Part shown: positions 25,301 to 38,924 of the stretch, piece by piece
How the letters are laid out: each line of letters begins with the position of its first letter
Numbering within the stretch: the first letter of the stretch is position 1
Assembly (NCBI GenBank): GCA_028023455.1
Contig: JAQFVV010006246.1
Coordinates: forward strand, 237,501 to 301,500
Length of the DNA: 64,000 nucleotides
Source: Epiperipatus broadwayi
Taxonomy: Eukaryota; Onychophora; Udeonychophora; Euonychophora; Peripatidae
Direction: 5' to 3'
Translations under genes and position numbers: made by a program
The notes under the pieces: generated by a model
Seen by the model: only the letters and a program-made list of their open reading frames with translations
Told to the model about the DNA's origin: nothing
Database searches by the model: none

Positions 25301-28214
25301 CACACTTGACCGAAAAGACTGAAATTTATAATTAAAAGATGTTTACATAAAACTTATTGAACAAGTAAATATACCAGTTTTTAAAAGTAAACAAACAAAT
25401 AGTATATTTGATTAAAAAAATATTATTAATAAAATATTAGAGAATATGTGTATTTCAAAGATATATATTACAAAAAAAAATCAAGTCAGATGTCACATAA
25501 CCTAATGATTGAATATCCAACACCTCATTGAGGACAACCATAAAAGAAACTGGCCTAAGATTGGAGGTATTATACAAAGCTTTTTAAGAGCTTGTTTTAT
25601 GAGCTATATATATTGAAACAGTAAGATTCAAATTTGAATCTTAAGTTTCACCTTTTCTATCATCTCTAGCCCACCACCTTCATTCCTACCTAAATTTAAA
25701 CTTTTGGTATTGAATTGTGTTTGTAGCAGTATTAAATATATAAGCATCTGGTGAATTCACTGTAAATGCACACACTTCGATAACAGATTTAAACACTAAA
25801 TTAAAATATTTTAATATTATTTCAAAATTCTTTTTAGCTATATAATATTTATATACCTTTATCTATTTTATTTTAGGTTATAAACTTTCATTCGTTTATT
25901 TCTAATTTTCCAAAATCTTATTTTACATTAATAACTTTGAAACTCTATTTTAATTTTAAAAATGTAAAAATAAATTATAAATCCTCTGTGTAATTGAAAT
26001 TTTGGAAGTCATGGTTGGCCGGAGATAATGGATTGATTAGAAAAAAAAATTCCTAAAAGTTTTAATTGCTGCAAAATCTTAAAAGGTTTAAAAACAAATC
26101 TGGATAATAGAAAATGTAGTTTTCTGATTTAATTAAAATCTTCAATTCTTAACTAATGCATTGATTCTCCTAGGGGAAAATAGATCAATCTGAAATTTGA
26201 AAGATAAAAATAAAACATGGCCAGTATAAAAGGAAAAAAATAATTTAATTGGTGTGTGCTTAGCTTTGTCTTGAGTTTTGTGAATCCTGATTTTGATTCA
26301 TGTGCTTCTGGCTATCAGAAATTAATTTTTCATAGAGAAAAATATTTTAAAATGTTTGAGTAGAAAGCAATGGAGCTATTCTCCTCCATAAATGGTCAGT
26401 CAAATGCCCAAACCTCCACATGTGCTCTTCAGAAGTTGAGTAATGGTAATCTGCTGTCAAGATAGATGGAAAGCTACCATAAATATCAAAATGAACACCA
26501 TAACCAGAGTGCTATTAAATGTAAGCTGCTGTTATAAACTAAATGGACAATATGTGACTAATCTGGAATGTGAAAATTCATCTCCTTATAAAACAGGTAC
26601 CTGTACCCAAGGCCTATAGATTACTCTAAATTTCTATTTCCCAGCTATAGCTAAACATTATAAATTGTGTACTTATAAAATATAATTATTAATCTAAACT
26701 CTGTAAATCTATTCTAATAATTTGGCTTACCTGACTCTTCTCTACTTTTTTGGGTATATATTTCTATTTTGCATTTTTTACTTTAGTAATAGCATGCCTA
26801 TAAGATTTTCGACCAGACTCAGATGATCTTTGAATGTAAATAATAATTAAAATGGTTGACATATTGTGCAGTGATCAATTTTTAGATCTCTTTTATATAC
26901 TTATGTTGACATGTCAGCTCAGAAATCACCATATTTTTTTAGGGAATAAATGATTACATGAAATAATGGAAGTGTGTCTTGCAAGTCATATTATTGATAT
27001 TTTACTCATGTTAAATTATTTTGTTCAAATTAGTTCTATATTAATCAATACAAATTCTTGTTTCCCTTATTGTAAATGTGAGAGTCTACCACAAAGTAGG
27101 TGGTGGATACAATAATTCTTAAAAATTATTTTTGAAACCTGCTTTTGAGTTTTAAATAATAAAGCTAGTGTATTTAAACAAATCCACTAATTACACTTAT
27201 TGGAGGGCAAAATAAGTTAATTTATTAAAGGTTGGTATTGGAAGACTGAGTCATAAATTTCAAATTTAATTTTGAAAATAAGACCGATTTGATACATTAG
27301 ATAGATATGTGACAGTTTAGAGATGCGAAAACCCATCTTCGAGCCTTCGATATTCCAGATCAATAGTAAATACTATATCTTCATCATCATATATAAGCAG
27401 ACATACAAAATGTTCCCATAGGACTTGATACCTGTCACACAGTCAGGGAGTAATTGCAGCACAGTCACTTACACATGATGATGCTAATGTGAACACTTTA
27501 CCTTTTGGGCCTATGGAAAATGTGAGCCCATCATTTAAAATTTATCCATTGGCTCTGCAATTTCAACATATTGTCACCTTCTCATCACATCTCTAAATGT
27601 ACCACATGTTTCTTCGTAATTAATTGTAGTATTTCAAGTGTGATTCCATCGATATATTATCCAGCATAAATTTTCTCTCAGATCAATGTCTGCCCATAAT
27701 TAATTCTTTCTGTAAGGTAAATGAAACTCTTGCATTGCAAAAGATATTAAATTCTCAGAGGCATGATCATATAAATACTTATTCCAAATATTCAGGTAAC
27801 TAAACTATATTAATAAGTAATTGTACCTCATTTTGTGAAAATACAGGGTATTGGGATAAAAAATACTGCTACTAGAAGTTAATTATTATTAAATGTATTC
27901 ATTAAAATAATTTCAAATCATATGTCTGCCATCATGTGTTTATTTGTTCAACACACATTCAGAATAGTATCTCCTTGACTATTTAAATATATATAAATGT
28001 CTGATTCATTGTTATTATAGGTCTAATTCTAAAATAAAGTAAATGAGTCTCTTGTATGTACCCGATCTCTGCGCCTAAAGAAATGTTTACTCATGTGGCA
28101 TCAGATGTGTTGTTTTGTAGCATGTATTGTAGAACTGATAAACGATGTTCGAACTAAGTACTGCAGGTAGTTTCCCTACCTATAGTGCTGCTCTGTCTGG
28201 AAATAAATATATAC
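22391..28214. other. AT-rich DNA between two inverted LTR-like repeats
   Basis: Nearly 6 kb without a supported gene. A stretch near 22.65-22.9 kb, read with frame changes, faintly recalls a gypsy-type reverse transcriptase (LKKK...DKTPVI...), but too weakly to annotate. If real, this would be the wrecked internal region of an old LTR element. Confidence 0.4.
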
Positions 28215-28220
28215 AAATAT

Positions 28221-28330
28221 TAAGCATTAATATATATATATATATATATATGTATATATTGTAACGGGCACATATTAAGCATTAATATATATATATATAT
28301 ATATATGTATATATTGTAACGGGCACATAT
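28221..28330. repeat. Two-copy 55-bp tandem repeat with TA core
   Basis: TAAGCATTAA, a TA run and TGTAACGGGCACATAT occur twice with a 55-bp period (starts at 28221 and 28276). The second copy runs into the LTR-like repeat, so the LTR end itself was duplicated together with its TA flank. Confidence 0.85.
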
Positions 28331-30395
28331 GTACATTACATTATTTTTTATTAGTAAACAAAAAAAAAAAGTTTGCCAATAAAAATTTCTTTTTTAAGAA
28401 TTAAAAACTGAAAATTAAAAAATCATCTTAAACTCGCATATATATAAAATCGCACAGATAAATATTTATTAAAATAAAACTTTATTAAAAAAAAAAGTAT
28501 TTTAAAACTAAATCTTAAAAAGATTGAGAGATAAAAATATATGTTTAAGTTTGAAAACAAATTAATTAATCTTTTGTAAAATGGAATTGATTATTTTAAT
28601 TAGTAAACTAGCCTTTGGGCATTTAAATGTATAACCATCGGTCAGATAGGAAAACAATAGAAACTTTTAGCAAATGAAAGAAATCCATCGGGAAATCGGA
28701 CCTCAATGAAAAGGTTTTCACCATCATGATGTAATGTTGAGTTAATCCACAAAATTATTATAAAAGGAAAGGTTTGAAAATAAAAGAGAATTAGTTATTA
28801 CGATGTGACTATATGTGTTAGTGTGGAGTTGAAGGAGAAGGAATTGAAAAGACACACTCTTCAATCCCTTCAGTTTTGTTAAAAAAAAAAAGAGAAATGA
28901 CATCTTTTTTTTTTTCTACATTAAGGACCAACTAAACTAAAAGACCTCTGGATAAATAAATGAAAAACAATGGCTAACTCAACCAATCTTTTAGGACGGC
29001 ATGGGAATTTATGTTCAAATGGCAAGCAACAGATAAAGATGAACTGTTTTAAACTGTAAGAACTTTATAATTAATGAACATTAAATTAAAAACTTTCCAC
29101 ATTTAAAATAATTAAGAAATAGATTCCTATCTGACCAACGTTATTTATTAATTAGTTATAATTTTATTTAATGTATTTCTTTTGTAAAATCATTTCCATT
29201 TATTTATTTATTTGTTCTTTAAGTTTTATTATGATTTCTGTTTTTCATTAAACTAGTTATATAAATATTACACTTAAGTCGGGTGTGTATGTCTATATAG
29301 ATTTGTAAAATTATATTAGGGGAGGGTAATCTTAGGTTATTCGTTTCATAGTTGAATTAGGTCAATGGATTGGATAAATTGGTGTAATTAGTAGATGTAG
29401 TACGAGATTTGCTATGGGCAGAATCGCTATTATATGCTGCACACACTCATTTTGCCTATGGGAGGAATTATAAGACGGAGACTGCAGTTCCTTCCTATGG
29501 AGTTTTTTTTTTGCTCTCATTGTCAGATAGATGTAATATTCCTATCTGATGAGAAGCAGTTTCTTTTCTTAACCTAATTGTGCTGCCGTATTCATATTAC
29601 ATTGAACACATCGATATATCAGATGGATTGAAGTTTGGTTTGACTGTGAACCTTTGGCCTAAGGTTAAACAAGGATTGAATATGTTCTTTTCAAATGCAA
29701 ATCTATGTAGTCTATTCATACTCGACACTCTAAATAAAGATGCATTAAATTTAAGTTGGGTATAGATGCTTGCATGGGTTCGTTACCGGTTGATTATGTT
29801 TTTGGTTTTCATATTCTATCAAAATATATTTAAACATTCGGTAAATACTGATACCTTACAGTGAGTATCTAAAATGTATTTATTCGGATGTCTTTTAAGT
29901 TATTGGTGTTAATGCAAGCATCTTACGGTGAATGCTATTGGGTTACTTATAAATTTCCCTCTGCAATTGACGGTATCAATGATTTTGTATTTTGATCGTT
30001 TATGTTTATTTTGAAATGTTTTTGACTGTGGAATCTATGTAACTGATCTATACTCAACATTTTTAAACAAATCTGTGCAAACTAATAATAGTATGTATAT
30101 ATATATATATATATATGCGTAAATAAATTTTTGTATGTTAATTACAGGCAGTGGCTTATTTTATTTATTTTTTAATATTGAAATATAATTAGATAAGATA
30201 TTATATTATTAAATCTCTGCTACTCCCTGAGCAAGTGACTTGGGCTAACAACCAGAATCAAAATTTAAAAAAACAAAAAAAAATTTTTTTTTTTACTTAC
30301 ATATCTGCCTACTTTATAAATTTTTCTAGGTTCAAATGTTTAGATGGCGCCCTGTAGTGCAGATCACGTTAAGCTCAATTCTCCGGATCGTTATA
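28315..30395 (-). mobile_element. 2.1-kb LTR-like repeat, copy 2 (inverted)
   Basis: Reverse complement of 19977-22166 over its full length. Matching landmarks include GGCGCCCTGTAGTGCAG near 30.35 kb against CTGCACTACAGGGCGCC near 20.02 kb, and the CAGATAGATGTAATATTCCT block near 29.52 kb against AGGAATATTACATCTATCTG near 20.94 kb. The outer end reads GTTATA instead of GTTACA, a point change. Substitutions are scattered, so the copies are not a recent duplication. Confidence 0.7.
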
Positions 30396-30974
30396 ATATA
30401 TATATAGGGAAAACTTAAAATAGCTTTTGTTAATTTATAATAATTTTTTATACTACAGAATCAGCTTGTTTATCAAAATAAGCAATATTACTTTATAATT
30501 TGTAGTCAGTAATATATAAACTTAAGTTCAGTAATAAAAAAGCAATATATATTTAATAATTATCTCTTTTTTTTTTCAAAATAATCTTTATTTGCACAAA
30601 AAGTAAAATATACATTGCAATATAGAGTTTAGGTTTACAATCATATCTGACACATTAAAGAATAATTAGTTATTAAACTAGATGATGAGTACACAATTAA
30701 AAGAAAAAAAATTATGTTATGTTACTTATCAGGGTTGATCTAATTTGGCATATAAATTCCATGGCATGTAAAGTTTGAGTGTCATAAATAAATAATATAC
30801 ATGGCCATTGCTAAATATTTAATTGACTTCAGGTTTGCTCAGCAAGGCTAGGCAGGCATGTTCTTAGATCACTTTCTTTAGCTTTATATAATAAATTTAT
30901 GAAAATAACTTTAATAGAAACGGCCAATTCTCTATCAAATAATACCTTATATGTAATCTACCATATGATAAAAT

Positions 30975-33900
30975 TTATGAATATGGCCAGGCAGATGGAG
31001 CCAAAATTTCCATTTTTGAATGCATCACTAAGGTAGACATTTGAAGAAATGTATCCTGTAATCCTCTGTAGTGTAATATTCCATAACTGAGTCCACTATT
31101 CACATTGATAGAGTACGTGTTCAATGGACTCATCAAATCTTTTACAAAGAGTGCATATTGTATCAATGTTGTGTCCCCTCTGATTACAAAGAAACATCCC
31201 AGTAGGCCAGGCTCCAAGGTTGATCTTAACCAAAAAATCCACAAACTTTGGCTGCAATTTCAGGAACTTAGTCAGCCTTATGAGATGAGGGATTGCAAAT
31301 GTAAGAAGATTCTCTGTCCTAGATTTAGCAGAGTGAACTAATTGATAAGAACTCCAGTATTATATTTTTTCATCAAACATGGAGCTAGAGCTTTTGATGC
31401 TATTAAAGACAATAGTTAATTGTTGTTGCATCCAGATATTTCTTTTATGAGGGAATTGATGATCAGTGAGGATTATTTTTTCAAAAGGTATGGCACTTTC
31501 TATGTTTGCATTGTCTTTGAAAATTTCAACAAAGACATTGTAAGTCCTCTGTATCAGAAAAAAAATTAATTGAGTGCAGTCCTAAACCAATAAGATATCT
31601 TGGTTTTTGCAAAATATTAAGATTTATTGCTGGTGTCTTCCCTCCCCAGCACAGCTTTTTGCATAGAGATTCAACATTCCAGATTAAGCAAATTGTTGGT
31701 GAAAAACCAGCTAGATAATAAATAATTTTGGTAAAATCACATAATTGAGGAGTGCAACCTTTCCAAACAGAGAAAGATAAATTTTAGATAGTGAATTAAT
31801 AGTCTTTTCAATCTTTAAAATTAATGAATTTTCTAGTTCTTTTCTCATGGCTGCTAGAGAAGAAGCAATACTAAAAACAAGAAATTTCTGTGGGGGAGCT
31901 TTTAGTCTACCAGATATTTGCTTTCCTGTCAGGATGGACCACATTGCTGACTTTGCTCTATTAATTGCCAGGCCAAATTTCACATACAAACTGGTCTAGG
32001 AGTTCCTCAAGTCTAGAGAACTCATCCTGAGATGAGAGAAACACAGCCACATCATCCATATAAAAAGATGGCATATGTTCTTTTTTAATAAAGGAATATA
32101 AATCCCTGAAAGGAAAGACTTGATGTTCAACAGCAATGGTTTCATGTAGACTGTGAACAGTAGTGCACTTAGTGGTGAGCCCTGATGGATGGATACACAA
32201 GGCTGAAAACCTAGAACAGATCTTCCATCAAGTGAGAGAACCACTTCTCTGTTAAGGAAAAGGTTCTCAATCATCTGAAGATATGCCAGAGGCACTTGGA
32301 GTTCCTCCAGTACACCAAGTAGCATATTGATCCTGACACAATCAAAGGTTCTGGAAAAGCCAAGTTGAACTGCAACTGGCCATGGCATTCTTTTTCTGTG
32401 AACATGATTGACTAGGAGTCGAAATTGACTGATGGCATCAGAAGTAGAGCTCCCTTTCTTTGTAAACTGATAGGTTAATAATTTTCTAATAAGGTTTGTT
32501 TTTATATCCTCTCTAATAAGGCCTTCAATGGTTTTTATAAGCAATGGCACAAAAGAGATAGGCTGAAGCCTATCAAGATTGTTTGTCCCTCAGGTTTTTT
32601 AACAAGCAGGACCAAGCCTATGGGGCAAAGCCCATTAATTTCTTGGCAACTGCTAGCCAAGAAGTTTACCATTTTTTTTTAATAATGGAGACTGAAAATG
32701 TGCATAAATGCAGTAATAAAAATTTTGGTATTCCATGTAATCCAAGGTTAGTTTTGTCAGGGAATGATGAAATCTTTGAAAAGATTCTTGCTTTAGTAAT
32801 TTTGTGTTTATCAGAATTTTCATAAACAAAACATTTCCTGACAAATAAAATGCCAAGTGGTTGGAATTTTTTTGCATAATATTCCCAAATTCTGAGAAGC
32901 ATGGAAGAGCCTGTATATCAGTTACCTTGTATCTCAATGGACCTAAGTGCCTTTGATCTTCTTGTAGAGCCAAGAGTCCATATCAGTACCCCCTAGTCCA
33001 GCAATGTTGGTGATGGAGTTATTGTTTGGCCCTTTTTATTTAGCATTGTATTTGAATTTTAAATTTAAAATGTTAGAAATATGTTGTGCTTCATACGAAA
33101 TATTTTTGAGATCACATGCTATGGAGTTGAGAAGAATAACTGGACCTTTAGTTTTAGCAGTACAATAATAATTTATTAACTTTATTAGTGTCTCAGTAAA
33201 AGTCTTCCATGCATCTACCACAGGGAGTGTTAAAATTTTTGTTCTATGGCAATTGATATAAGCTTCAGAGATCAGTTTAATAGTGGCATTAAACTTTGTA
33301 AGCATGTGAATAGTCCTTGGAATCTCAATGATAGATTGTACAATATTTGATGGAATTATTTTAATCTCCAGAGCATAATGATCAAAGAACACAATGGGCC
33401 ATAGATGAGCTTCCATTTGTGATGATAATGAATGTGAAAAAAAAGTAAATCAATTAGTGAATATGATGATTTTGTATAAAAAGAGAATGCTTCATTATAA
33501 AAAAAGAATTTTCCACTGCACAGAGACTGATTTATGTAACCAATATATTTTTTTGGAAGACTTGATATGTATGATTAAAATCTCCAATAATAATCATTTT
33601 AAAGGGCTAGTTCTCAGTGTTCAATTAATTGCATTAATCACTCTTGTAACAGCATCTTGAGATTTAGGAAGTTATACATTTACCATATTAAAGTACCAGC
33701 TTTGATACTGTATGATTGCAATTAGGCAATTTGAGTCAATGAATAGTAATTTGAACAATGTGATTTGTGAATTCTTGCTGATTATGATTGCTACCCCACC
33801 AGAAGCTGAATAAGAGTAATAGAGAAAATATCCAAAACTATATATCATATCAATTATGCATGATTCTGATTGCAAATGTAATTTAGTCTCACTAAGACAT

Positions 33901-33995
33901 AAAATATCAGGTCTATGAGAATGAAACCAGTGTGATGAAGCATATGCCCTGTCATGAGAATTTAAGCCTCTTATATTAATCATTCTCTGAATTAT
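30975..33995 (-). pseudogene. Decayed LINE ORF2 (endonuclease-reverse transcriptase)
   Basis: From 5' to 3' on the minus strand: INIRGLNSHDR near 33.98 kb, CLSETKL near 33.89 kb, GDFN near 33.58 kb and a damaged SDH box (FFDH) near 33.39 kb form the endonuclease. The reverse transcriptase shows KKGSSTSDA, a motif A that reads LGFSRTFD (the first, catalytic Asp is replaced by Gly), QGSPLSALLF near 32.19 kb and YMDD at 32051-32062. The finger CTLC...H...C lies near 31.1-31.16 kb. Fragments lie in several frames with stops between, so the gene is dead. Confidence 0.8.
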
Positions 33996-34591
33996 TTGAA
34001 TTACTATCATCCTGACAATCCACTTCAACTTGGAGTTGGCTATTGAAATTCCAGTCACTTTTATAATGGAGGATATCCTTTTCTGAGATATGATTAACAA
34101 GAGAGGAAGATAAACTGATTTCTTCCAGTTGTAATACGTCTTCACAATCATTATGATTATATGTAGATATAGTCTTCAAAGAGGTTTCTGTAGTTCTTAG
34201 ATCAATTAGTGTTTCTGAAAGACTAGGGCTTTCATGTTTTATTTTTTTTTGCCCCTGAAGTATGATTAAGGTTAAGGATATCATCTATAACAACATTTTC
34301 TGCAGAAGAGGAAGAGTTTGACTTATGTGATTTATATTTTCTGTTTCTGTTCTTGCATTTGCGTAGAGGGGGAAGAGAGCGAATGTAATTTTGGGATTGA
34401 AATTCTTTATTAGAATCAATAAGGCTGTATTCAGACTGAAGTTTGGCAGGATTCTCTCCAGCACTGGCTTCAGTTTGATTTGACAACTGAAAATTGAATG
34501 AGTTAGCTGTGTCAATCAAAGGCTCAGTTTCTTCAAATACTAAATAATTATCCAATTTAGTTCCATAGACAATATTTTTACATAGTTTCAC
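33976..34591 (-). pseudogene. 3' part of LINE ORF1
   Basis: Two overlapping frames (34591-34232 and 34284-33976) give a polar, Lys/Ser/Asn-rich and then acidic, Ser/Asp-rich sequence. It ends a few codons from the ORF2 endonuclease start, as in the LINE at 1.5-2.9 kb. The zinc-knuckle part is not visible, so the element is 5' truncated here. Confidence 0.55.
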
Positions 34592-34600
34592 ATTTTAACA

Positions 34601-36380
34601 ATATCCATATAATATTGCAGGATATGTATGTACATACAGAAATTTTGATAACCCAAATGTATTTCAATTGTAAAATAAAATTTATTTCATTCCCAAATAA
34701 ATGGATTTCTGTTGAATTAAAAATTACCAGTCACACAATTTTAATTAAAATTGGTGAATTCTGAAAAGAATGCTTTTCTCACTTTCAATGCTATATCAGT
34801 AAATTTGATTAGCTAATTAACTATTCGAAAGTCAAAAAGGTATAAATGATGTTTCTAGAGAAATTAGTGTGGTCACTTATGGTGTAATCAATTCAACTTT
34901 TAATTTCATTCGTTATATTTTTAAATGAATATCTGCTCCATTCTTTGTCAATTTTCCCAATTATGTTTTTTTAAAAATAATTATTGCTTTTCATAAAAGG
35001 AAAACTACTATCAATTTAAAATAAATTATGCTGAAACTAAAAAAGAATATAGCAATAATGTGTAATCATATCTGTTTGAATCATCCAAGTGCTTTTTGTT
35101 TTTGGACTTGGGACAAGATATACAAAACTATTTGAAGATTGCAAATAAAATTTTTATTTGTATTGTAACTTTGCATATGATTGTATTTGTTGCAATTGCA
35201 TTTTAAAACAAGAATATTATTACTTTAATATTGAAATAATTGAAACCTGTGAAACAATTTTAAAATTAACAGTTAATATTAAATTAAAAAGCTACAAATA
35301 ATTATTCTTCCAAGTATGAAAGATATAATGTATTTTATGATTTTACAATTGAGAAGACAAAATGTTTTAATGATAAGGAAATGTATTTTAACATTTTGAC
35401 AACTAGTTTTATCAATAGTCCTTTGACAGCTCCTAGAGACCATTTGAATTATATTTGCAAGTTTTTTATTTTATTTTATGTCTTAAACATTTATTTATAT
35501 AGTATTTCAATAGTATTTTATTTATTACTGGAAAAGTGAAAATAGTATATTTAAACATTATTTTAATATTTCAAATATAAAATAAATTATCTGATAATAG
35601 ACAATAAAAAATATTTTACAAATGAAAGAAAGTTTGTTTGAACTCCATTTTTAAAATGTAAATGAATTAGTATTAAGACATCACGAAATAATAAAATACT
35701 GTTTAAAAATTATTATTTTCACTTATACTTATTAATAAATAAAATTAAAAGCATGTAAAGCACTTGAAAGAGAAGGTATAAAAAGTGCAAAAATATTAAA
35801 TGCTTAGAGCTTTTGAGGTAGATTGCCTCATATTCATGGCAATACTGAGTAGTGCAAAACAGGGAGATAATGGCAATATGCAAAATATATGCAAATCATT
35901 TAGATAGTCCAGCATTTGGAGATGTTGAAGCAGGCATTTCATCTATTGATAAAGTTATTGTTATCAGCAATAAAGTATGCCTCTCTAATTTTCTGCTTGA
36001 TGTTGTTTTTCTCAATTCAAACTATCTTGGGGTCAGATGGTTCGAATATATAACCAATCTTCTTAGAATGTTCCAAATATTTTGATGAATTGTCATTATT
36101 TTTCTTTGCTCTATTGTAAGTGTATCTATGTTGAGCAGTCCTGTTGGTTATGCTGGTTTTGGTTTTACCATAATAAATGGCATGGCATCTGGATTGAAGG
36201 CATGAGTTGCTATAAACGACATGGGGGGTCTGAGAGGAATCAATTTTGTCTTCTGAATTATTGATAAGCTGATTGTTACAGGAGGGATGTATGAAAACTG
36301 ATATTAAATTTGCTAGACAAGTCCTTGATCAGTTGGTTGGAGATTTTAGATATGTATGGGAGGGTAATATATAATTATTA
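34601..36380. other. AT-rich DNA, no gene recognised
   Basis: Short open frames near 35.85-36.26 kb have no family resemblance. No repeat structure was noticed until the TA run at 36381-36400. Confidence 0.5.
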
Positions 36381-36400
36381 ATATATATATATATATATAT

Positions 36401-37614
36401 TGTAACGAGCTGGGTGATTTTAAAAGAGATAGGGGGAGCACATCTTACTATGGTCGGACTTAGGGTTTTCAGATAGAATGCAAGTGATTACATGATGAAA
36501 TACATAACCTATGATTGTACCTGCTTCCAATAGACTAGCTCAACCTATTTCTATTAACTTATATACAATTTGGGTCAGTTCATCCAATTCTCACCCCTTT
36601 CTAGCCACGTTATACCACAGTATTTGAACTCAGGGAGTAATTGCTTGATCTCTCTTATCAGGGAAAAAGATCACACTAATAGTAGTTATTGCACCTCTAT
36701 ATAGGTGATAATTAATTATCAAAAATCAATTAAGCATAAGATATATAAAAAATATGTATGTGCAGTATAAGTATATATGTATTAAAAGTTATAATAAATG
36801 ACTTAAATATGTATATGTATTTCCTCTATCATATTAATAATATTGATAAGTGTAATGCACCTCTATATAGGTGATAATTAATTATCAAAAATCAATTAAG
36901 CATAAAATATATAAAAAATATGTATGTGCAGTATAAGTATATATGTATTAAAAGTTATAATAAATGACTTAAATATGTATATGTATTTCCTCTATCATAT
37001 TAATAATATTGATAAGTGTAAAACTAAATAAGATAATAATGTTTATGATGGGTATATGAATAATGAAGAGTTATAAAGCTGATGGTGGATATGGAAAATT
37101 AAAATAACGAATTATATAAACATTTATTGATTAACAAAAAAAAATATGAATAACAATTAAATCTAATATATGTAATTGATTTTGTCAAGGATGAATTTCA
37201 ACCATATCGATATCTATAATGATATTAATAAAAATAAAATCCTTGCCCTAAACCCAATGGTAGAAGTTCATGTACTTGACTAATTATTTACAACAACAAA
37301 TATGTAAAATTATAATATGTATATGAGATTGCGATTTTAGCTGACTAATTTAAAATATGTAAACAAACATAACAACAACAAAAAAATATTTGTTGTCTAG
37401 ATAAATCAATGGTTATAAATCATTGATTTATAAAAGCAATATAAAAATAAGCCTAATTAATAATAAAGAAATAAAAAACTCTATCATTGTGTTTTGCTTA
37501 CTGTAAGATAATGTTAAAATATCTTACCTTTCAATTTCCTATATGTTGTCAAAACTCAGTCAGATGGGGAGGTCAAAACTAGTAATTTTTTTATTCTTTA
37601 TACAATTAAAGATG

Positions 37615-37654
<40 letters not shown>

Positions 37655-38907
37655 CATCTTTAATTGTATAAAGATATAAAAAAATATATATATATATATA
37701 TAAATCTAAGATTTCCCCCTTACTACTCTCATACAGAATTTCTCCAAAATTATAACACATTAGCTTCCAATTGTAGAAAATGAAATTAATACATAAAATT
37801 TACAATAGACAAAAAAATAAAACAAAAATCACAATTATTATCCTATTTTGTTAATTAACTTCCGATAAGTCTGATGGTTTATTTGCTAAATAAATTCCTA
37901 TGAATGGAGATGAAGTTCTGCTCCCACAAAGAATAGAAATTTCTTGTCTGGGTCAAAAAATAATAATGTTCTCCAATTATCCTCTCTTGGATTTGGTTAG
38001 GCATTTTATTTAAAGCAAAGATGGTTTTCAAGTTTCTTCTAAATGGGCAGGTAAAATCTTTAACTTTTCATGGCTTTATTGATGACGTACTATTACCCCA
38101 TGGTATAAACTTTTCAGCAAGCAATCATAATATAAAAATAATATATATTTATTGATTCATTTGCTTTTTGAGATTTCAATGACATTATTATTATATATCA
38201 AAACAATTAATTATTGAATATTACTGCAACACGTACATTTAACTAAAATTGTCTAAGTAGCAAATAATTAAATTTTTACTTTCAAATTAGTTCTTCCATT
38301 TCAAATAATTGCTTCAAAAAATTCAGCCTTCTATCATTTTGATTAATATTAAAAATATATATATATATTTAAATTTGAACATTCACATTCATTTTGTATT
38401 CGAATTCATTTCTAAGCAGAAAAAAAAAGTTCTATCTTCGAATGCAGAAGACAGTATATTAATTAATACTGTGTTGTAGGTCACGTGAAGTTTTTTTAAG
38501 TATTTTAACCTTGACATTTCCTATTGTTTAACAGACATAATATAAATAAATGGGATTATAAATAAAAAAATAATAATTTATAAATATTTTAAATTTCATT
38601 TGTTTTTTGTTTTGTTTATGTGTAAGTTTTTGGTACAGTTCTCCTCAGTTAGTAACATATACACCTTTTTTTCCAGTATTAGTATACATATTTGTTCATT
38701 TTTTCTTTTCCTAGTAATTTAATAGTTTTTATTACTTTTTTTAAAAATAAAAAGATGTTTATGTAAATGTATGTGTTAGAAAGAAAAAATGTTTATATGA
38801 TAATTTGCTTGGCAATTTATTGGTTAAGTGAATATGTCTATGTGGCTCCAATTGGTAGAGTGTCTTAAATAATTGGATGGTGTATCAGATTGTAGCTCAT
38901 CACTACA
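36401..38907 (-). repeat. 3' LTR of the LTR retrotransposon
   Basis: About 2.5 kb, matching 42253-47983 outside the nested LINE. Shared blocks include GAGCACATCTTACTATGGTC, GGTAGAAGTTCATGTACTTG, AATGGAGATGAAGTTCTGCT and GGCTCCAATTGGTAGAGTGT. Copies differ by scattered substitutions and small indels. Its middle is a (TA)n palindrome (37617-37702) flanked by ATTAAAGATGATAATA and complement. This copy alone has a 166-bp internal tandem duplication. Confidence 0.85.
36691..37022. repeat. 166-bp tandem duplication inside the 3' LTR
   Basis: The segment starting GCACCTCTATATAGGTGATA is present at 36691 and again at 36857, almost without differences. The 5' LTR has it once (near 42506). The duplication therefore arose after the two LTRs were formed. 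Confidence 0.9.
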
Positions 38908-38924
38908 ACACCCCTTACTTACAG
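38908..38924 (-). other. Candidate polypurine tract
   Basis: On the minus strand AAGTAAGGGG followed by TGT lies directly before the 3' LTR start, the expected place for plus-strand priming. It is short and not fully purine. Confidence 0.4.

Larger units (their letters stand above)
30567..34600 (-). mobile_element. Decayed LINE on the minus strand, same superfamily as the 1.2-6.4-kb LINE
   Basis: Read on the minus strand it contains an acidic ORF1 tail, an APE endonuclease, a reverse transcriptase and a C-terminal CCHC finger in the same order as the LINE at 1.2-6.4 kb. It ends at a T run (30567-30576, a 3' A tail on the minus strand). Many stops and frameshifts break it. Motif similarity is clear but far from identity (KKGSSTSDA against KKGSSTSHA, HQGSPLSALLFT against PQGSPLSALFFT), so it is another family or a much older branch. 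The N-terminal part of ORF1 is absent: 5' truncated. Confidence 0.85.

Noticed and set aside
30554-34556. AATAATTATC on both sides of the minus-strand LINE as a target-site duplication
   Set aside because: The right copy lies inside the element's ORF1 sequence, and such AT-rich 10-mers recur by chance.
35852-36264. Two adjacent plus-strand frames as a small gene
   Set aside because: No recognisable motif, no start or splice context, and composition like the surrounding DNA.
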